Positions 58,005 to 64,000 of a stretch of 64,000 nucleotides of DNA are shown here, one piece after another; positions within the stretch are counted from its first letter, which is position 1, and each line of letters opens with the position of its first letter. The notes beneath the pieces were generated by a model. That model did no database searches, was not told the origin of the DNA, and saw only the letters and a program-made list of their open reading frames with translations. A program made the position numbers and the translations under genes. The stretch is taken from contig CAJNOL010000138.1 in NCBI GenBank assembly GCA_905250125.1, positions 168,373-232,372 of the forward strand, in the 5' to 3' direction. The stretch comes from Rotaria sordida (taxonomy: Eukaryota > Rotifera > Eurotatoria > Philodinida > Philodinidae).

Positions 58005-59573
58005 CCCCCGACACATTAGAAGACCCGGGGTCTTCTATTCTGTCTTACCGTTCATAAGTTAAAAGGGGAGTCTTCTATTATGTCCCTAAAAAAGGTCATA
58101 TTTTTTGGCAGTTTTGCCGAAGAATCTTACTTTCATTTGATTTTTGTCCCTGATATCGTTAACAAATGAGTTTTTTCTACTTGTTTCAATTGTGCAGGGT
58201 AAAAAAAAACAAATAATATCTCGTGAGAAAGGGGAGACCATGGTGCATAGGAAGTATTCTTAGCAGATACAGTCATTGTATCCCAACATTTTGGTACGAT
58301 ATCTGTTAGCATTCTTTTTTAAGGCTAAGATCTATCACTGCAATATTTTATCTTCTCGATAATTAAATAAATGCAAAAAAGAAAATTATTTTTTTTATCA
58401 AAATCATTTAATTTAGTTACTTATGTGAAAGTTTGATTAACCCCTTTCCCCTCCCTCTTACCACAGAATGGAAGTCCAGGGTGTGCTCCTGTTCCGCAAG
58501 CTATAACTTTGCAACGATGCATATCTCGATAAGAGTTTTTGCGTTATTTGATAGAAAAATGTTTATTCTTTCATTGTTCATCGGCTTTGGTTCATTTTTC
58601 ATAACGCGAACCTCTATTGTCAACGGAGAATTCTAACCTACCGGATGGAGTTCAATTCTGTGAGGAAAGAAGTTTAGTATAGATGGAAATCATTTACAGT
58701 CAATTCTTCTACCAGCGTAGTTATAAATCTCAAGCTAACTTCGATAAGTATAATTGTCTTATTAAAAACTATTTATAGAAGATCTGTAGTTGAATATACA
58801 ATCCGTGTTTTCTTTTGCATCTGTCTCGAAGATGCCTTTGGGTCTTATGGAGAAAAGAAATAGGTTCGCAAACTCTAAAGAAGTATTCATATATAAAACC
58901 ATGATGTACCTACATGAAGTTATATTTTCTTTTGTTATGGAACACTGTTTTGTGGTTCAAATGCTTCTGATTCTCTAGAAGAAAGTCGAAGATAGAGAGG
59001 TCTTTGTATTAATACACATCAACATTTTACCTAATCTTTTACTAATGTGTACAGATCTCTTCATTCATTATACGTGGAAAAATGTACCGTACTCATTAGA
59101 TCCTGTTTCTGTGAAAGCGTATTTTTCATGCATAGAAACTGAAGAATATTTATAAACTAAGCTTCAAAGGAGTACTGAAATGACTCCACAAGATGTTGTT
59201 AACAAAGAAACACAATCTTTAATAGATAGATCTTTCCTATAAACTACTTCACAACATTTCACTCGCTCGGATTTGACACTTTGATATAAGAATGAAAGGA
59301 AAATCTTTTTCGTATTGAATTTAGACATAATTATGAACTTAAATACTAAAAAAGTCAATAAAATTCAGGAACTATTTTAAAATATCAGTTTTTTAAGGAG
59401 AATCTTCTAATATGTCTGTTGCGTCATTGATTCAAGGGGGGTCTTCTAATATAGGGGGGTCCTCTAATATAGGGGGTCTTCTAATATAGGGGGGGGGGGT
59501 CCTCTAATATAGGGGGGTCTTCTAATATAGGGGGGTCCTCTAATATAGGGGGGTCTTCTAATGTATCGGAGGC
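58005..59573. mobile_element. Inverted-repeat element with G-rich subterminal array
   Basis: The left end CCCCCGACACATTAGAAGAC and the reversed right end CCTCCGATACATTAGAAGAC are nearly identical. Both ends contain further TCTTCTAATAT/TCTTCTATTATGTC motifs. The interior of about 1.5 kb has no intact ORF; the longest frame (58433-58636) is not protein-like. Class is unclear: no target duplication is evident. A related end lies at 11533. Confidence 0.65.
59435..59560 (+). repeat. 18-bp minisatellite AGGGGGGTCYTCTAATAT, seven units
   Basis: Units alternate strictly between TCTTCT and TCCTCT (T, C, T, C, T, C, T), so the real period is 36 bp. G-run length varies (five to twelve G). The array lies just inside the right end of the surrounding element. 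Confidence 0.9.
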
Positions 59574-62263
59574 TTTAAGCTTTTTATAGTTTCCACCTAA
59601 TGTGCAGTAATATCTAACTTGAACGAGATCGACTTTGACTTAAGCAGGCTTCCCCTTTGCGAGATTTTTGGAGAACAGCTCATCAGAAAAAAGCGAAACT
59701 TTCAGACTAGATAAATCTTGATGAGTAGATTAAAATTTGTCTTAGACCGAAAATTTTCAATTGTTTTTTTCTTGGGGACATCAAGGTCACAATGGGTAAA
59801 AACCAATCCCCTTCCCCAATCGCATTGCTTTCTCGGCCTAAAAACGTCCCATACAGCTGAAATTCTTTTTTTACATATCCTAGACACTGTTTCAGATACC
59901 AACGTTTTTTGATTTTGTTTCAGTTCCTCTAATACAAGTTCTAGTTTGATCAAGCATACTGTAACGAACAAATGGGGACGATTCTGCACTTTTTTGTGTA
60001 AAAACTGATTTCAAAAAACACCTTTGGAATGAGAAATAATAATCATCTTCATTGGGGAGAAGTTAGTATAGAATAGTATAATCGTAGCACGAGTTTTCTG
60101 CTAGTGATTTTGAAAGTTGGATTTAATAAATGTATCAACTAACAACGAAGAGTATCCATTTATATGGCATTTAACAAAGAACACTTCGGGACTATATTAG
60201 TAATGAAGAAGTAAAAATCGAACAATTTTGATTTTCATGTCCGAAAAGGGGATTGGAATCCCCTTCAGCTCATATTTGTGTCGAAAAAAAAATAAGCTGT
60301 TGCTATTTTGTATCAAATGTACAAAACCTAAATGGGTTTCCTTCAGGTCCAAGTATGATTTGAACTTCTAACAGAAATATCACTTACTTAGAATTTAGTT
60401 GCTTAGTGTGCCCGATTTTTCGTATGCCAACCATACAAATGATCCAAGATATTTATATACATTTTTATTTGCGCATTTTTTTTTATTTTTTTCCCTTCGA
60501 TAGTTTCGTTTGTCCTTTATATTTGTCAATCCGGTTGATTACCAGCGGCACGACTGTGCATTATGAATTGTATTGATGCGTGAAATTCATGCAAATCACT
60601 CTTAATATGTTTTTTTAGGCACATTTGCGTAAAAGCAAATATCAGATAACATGATCTTTTCATAATATCATTTTGCTATAGTACTTACTAGACTCGTGCC
60701 ATACAAATAGAAAATATGTGTGATATATAATCATATTATTTTTTTGTGTTGGTAACCAACGAGTTAGTTTAATACGAAAATTATGCAAAAGAAGATTTTG
60801 AATTTCTAATATTTAATATTTTCTTTTTCTTCTTCGAGATAAATCTTAATGATCTTGATTTATTGTGAAATTTTCTTCTTAATGTTAGATGTACTATGAA
60901 GATAGCTGTTTGAATAACAACTTGCAACAATGAAACAAATATCTTCAAATATTTTTCAGTACGCTTAGACTTTCGTTTGAATAATATTACAAACTGCTTC
61001 TACAATGTTACAATGCCTATTCAGGTAAAATTTCAATGAGATCTTGCACGGCAATATATTTGAAAACAGAGCATCGAAAAAGGAGCAAAAACATTTATTC
61101 TAATTCTATATTTCATGTATTGGTCAGCAGTTATGGTTTTTCCTCTGAGTTTTCACGCTATTTCAGGATACGCGTTTCGATCGTCATATACGATCAGGTA
61201 CGGTCGTATATAGTATAAATTAGGACCAACGTGAACAACCATGCATGATTGCATACGACATAGTATGCTACCCTATTTGCGTATGCTTCTTTTCACTCAA
61301 GAGAGAGGGGTAAAAATTATTCATTTTAGAATAAATACTTTGCATATACCGCTTGATATAATCTAAAAGAAATGAATATTATTCATTCTAAATAAATACT
61401 TACAATTCAATTTGCGGTACAATTCCATATAAATAAAAGAAAATAAAATCGTCTATCTTAAAATAACTACTTAATATTAAATCGGTTGTTTCATTTAATC
61501 TGAATAAGAAAAATAATGTTATTCATTTTATATAAATACTTATGATTCAATATGTTGTTCGATTTCATATATACGTCAGGAAAAAAAACCAATTATAATC
61601 CATATATCAAATATATTGTCACTATAAAAACACTTTTTTTAAAACTTATTACATATTCTGAAAGCGCGTAGGATTGTCTGTTATCCTGCATATAATATGT
61701 TTGCGTTTTAGTATGCATTTATGTACTAGAAAATAAATTAACTGCAATGAAGACATCCTTATTACCACATTCCCACGCATTCGATCTTGTCACTGTCATG
61801 GTAGAGAAAGAACACGTTCTTCGTGTTGAATATGTGAGACGGTTATACATATATAGTCGCATCAAAACATTTGTGTCATTCTATTACTATGATTAAGAGA
61901 AAGAGATCATTATGTCTAATCAATGAGCGTTGACTCTGGAACAAAAGATTGTACGAATTAAAGACAATTAAGGTATTCATAGTTTATCAGCTTGATCTTT
62001 TTGCGTTTACTCAACAGCCTCATCTACACGCTCATCTATGATGTTGCATCACAATTAAGTGTCGCATATCTGTATTCGAAAGTACTGAAACAAAGTTCTA
62101 TTAAAGATTATTTTAACAATTGCTGTTGTTTTTTCTATTTTCAAAAATAAAATACATGAAAAGAAAAGTAATAATGTACCCTATCCCGATTATCTTATTA
62201 TTTAATATTCCCGATGTCTAGAAACATGTCTACTTCTTTGAAAAAGACATTATTTTTGGAAAA
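59574..62263. other. Intergenic
   Basis: No gene is supported. The part from 59640 to 60010 is less AT-rich and may be an old repeat, but the frames are broken. Around 61300-61560 the motif ATTCATTYTA..ATAAATACTTA recurs about four times at roughly 60-70 bp spacing, a degenerate tandem repeat. Confidence 0.4.
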
Positions 62264-62333
62264 CACATAATCTCTCTATAATGAACACTTTTGAAAAGTT
62301 CGAAGAGTGTGCGCTATAGAGAGATTTTACTGT
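62264..62333. mobile_element. Tiny pogo/Tigger-like MITE relic
   Basis: The left arm CACATAATCTCTCTATAATG and the reversed right arm CAGTAAAATCTCTCTATAGC form imperfect inverted repeats around a centre at about 62300. The CAGTAAAAYCTCTSTATA type of end is known from pogo/Tigger mariner relatives. Only the two ends remain. Confidence 0.55.
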
Positions 62334-63714
62334 ATCTTTCGTTTTATGTTTGAAAAGTTCAGAATGTTTGAGAATATAAACTATTGTCACGACATATAAT
62401 TGCTTTTTCAAAAAGTTATATATATATATTTATAATAAACTGGAAATAAAAGGGGCAATATTTCGAGAAAATTCAGATTTTTAAGGCTTGTCAAGACGGA
62501 ACGCTATCAAAATATATAATTACCTTCTTTAAAAAGGTATTTCTATAGTGATAAAAAGTCTAAAAAACTAATTGTGATGACAGTGACAAAATTGGATGTG
62601 TGTGAATGTGGTGATGAGACTGTCTTCATTACAGTCAATTTATTTTCTAATACATAAATCCAAACTACAACGTAAATATACAGGATGATAGAAAACTTCA
62701 TGCGCTTTCAAGGTATGAAATTAATTTTTAAAAATTTTTATTATAGTGACACTATAGTTGAAATACGGCCTATAGCTATTTTTTTTCTTGGCGTATAGAG
62801 TTACAAATTCTGTATTATAATCCATAGATAAATAAAAAAAAGTATTTAATTATATCAGTAGTATACGCAACATGATAATTGTTCAATAAATGTGCCAATA
62901 TCCGGCCTACAGAGTCTACACGAGTTCGGAGAAATCTTCGAAAAGCATTTTCTTCATATGGAGAAAACCATGCAGTTACCCAATGGCTTAGTTTGTTTTC
63001 TTGTTCTTTTTTCCTATTCATCAATAGTGATCATTTTCTTAGGCAGACTTCGAACGACGAGACGATTTGAGTAGTAATCGAAATGAAAACTTCAGAATAT
63101 TTCAGTTTGTACAGCATTAATTTCACTAGAAATCAAATTGACTATCGTTTATAAGGTGATTATTGATGAACTATTTGTTTTCTGAGTACTTTTAATATCA
63201 TCGTTAGTTGTTGCGAAACACTGATCGTAACAATTACTAGACTATTACTTCAAACTCTAACTGGGCACTCCACTGTTCAGATAAACTCACTCCTTGTTCA
63301 CCTATTTGTGCTTTTCGTCATTCTTCCTCTCGAGTCTTGGAGATCATAACAGAAGATTATTATATCATTTACTTGGTATACTATTATTAGATCATTGGTT
63401 TCAAAGATACTTTTTAGGGACCGAAATTGGAACCGTAGTTTTTTTTTCACTTCCAGCAATCAGAACTGCTGGCTTCTAAAGCAAAGTAAAATATGCAAAT
63501 ACGTAATTTGCAAAAGGACATATCGTAAGGAAAATATAGTAAATCCAAGTACATGCTATGAACAGGTAAAATGTTCAGTTTCTTACAACTAAAGTATAAT
63601 GAATCCACAGATGACTATACACATGTGCTTTCATGACGTTATCTTGAACAAATATCAACAGAGATAGAAAAACTAAGACTAATACAATCAGTATACCAAT
63701 GATAGGGTTACACG
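62334..63714. other. Intergenic
   Basis: No gene is supported. Overlapping short frames on both strands at 62815-63074 and 63294-63592 show no recognisable motifs. Confidence 0.45.
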
Positions 63715-64000
63715 TAACCAGAGTTGCCAGATCAAAAATTTAAAAATCAGAACATTGTTTTTGCAAATCAGAAAACAATCAGAATTGTTTTTTGTAAAAT
63801 CAGAAATTGATCAGAAAGAGCAATTTTTTACAAAATAGTAGCTATTGTTTCAGGTAGTTCAGGAAACGAGATTTTGTCATTCAAACTAGAATGTATTGAC
63901 CAAAACTACCGTTTATCCCACGTAAATCCTGTTTCGAAGCGGAAACTAGCAATAAATTGCCTTCATAATTGGTATCGAAGCATTATTATATGTATGCGAT
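63715..64000. mobile_element. Possible hAT end with AAATCAGAA repeats, cut by the window edge
   Basis: CAGAGTTGCCAGATC at 63719 resembles a hAT terminus and is followed by about six loose copies of AAATCAGAA/AATCAGAAA up to 63815. The other end, if any, lies beyond the window. Confidence 0.35.

Noticed and set aside
59435-59560. Regular short repeats as a CRISPR array
   Set aside because: Units are contiguous 18-bp repeats without spacers, in a eukaryotic context.

Overview
The window looks like nuclear DNA of a bdelloid rotifer, probably Rotaria-like. It is AT-rich. Its genes have short introns, mostly 45-70 bp, with GT-AG borders and pyrimidine-rich acceptors. Animal genes (a ZMYND8-type chromatin reader, a calexcitin-type EF-hand protein, a secreted Cu/Zn superoxide dismutase, a NADPH-oxidase fragment) sit beside several genes of bacterial or fungal character (aldo/keto reductase, alkylmercury-lyase-family protein, NmrA-like oxidoreductase, metallo-beta-lactamase fold protein, YkwD-type CAP protein, nucleoside hydrolase). 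A degenerate F-box/LRR-like gene has the N-terminal sequence that I associate with the expanded bdelloid F-box family. The species assignment is inference; no ribosomal or mitochondrial marker is present.

Layout. 1.5-7.2 kb: two intact multi-exon genes in convergent orientation, ZMYND8-like (+, 13 exons) and a calexcitin-like protein (-, 6 exons). 7.2-14.1 kb: mostly non-coding, with simple repeats and a degenerate repeat block at 10.7-11.5 kb. 14.2-15.2 kb: aldo/keto reductase. 16.2-17.4 kb: a hAT transposon end with transposase remnant, and one NADPH-oxidase exon. 19.0-19.9 kb: Cu/Zn SOD in four exons. 22.4-24.5 kb: F-box pseudogene. 25.5-26.2 kb: alkylmercury-lyase-family gene. 27.1-29.4 kb: pseudogenes of a metallophosphoesterase and a nucleoside hydrolase. 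30.5-33.6 kb: NmrA-like gene whose only intron is about 2.26 kb and carries a nest of three transposon layers. 35.4-36.2 kb: a 420-bp palindromic element inside a decayed ORF. 38.4-39.4 kb: a 164-bp tandem satellite followed by a roughly 40-bp minisatellite. 41.0-42.6 kb: membrane-anchored metallophosphoesterase. 43.5-45.2 kb: decayed ORFs. 45.6-47.4 kb: secreted metallo-beta-lactamase fold protein. 52.8-53.3 kb: ARF-like pseudogene. 55.1-55.8 kb: secreted CAP protein. 56.4 kb: a young MITE with a perfect 8-bp target duplication. 58.0-59.6 kb: an inverted-repeat element with an alternating G-run minisatellite. The last 4 kb hold little.

Intact genes are islands in long non-coding stretches rich in transposon debris, as in the gene-poor, transfer-rich accessory regions described for bdelloids. 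There is no operon logic. The intact genes mainly cover redox and detoxification (SOD, AKR, NmrA, MerB-like), hydrolysis (MPE, MBL) and secretion (CAP, SOD, MBL). Six intact genes carry an AG acceptor 23-60 nt before the chosen ATG without a visible upstream coding exon, which fits the spliced-leader trans-splicing known in bdelloids.

The strongest structural observations are: the ZMYND8-like gene lacks the MYND finger and has His where the acetyl-lysine-anchoring Asn is expected; the hAT/foldback/MITE nest lies in a tolerated intron; a foldback element splits a frame that is restored when one target duplication plus the element is removed; and strictly alternating 18-bp G-rich repeats lie just inside the end of an inverted-repeat element.
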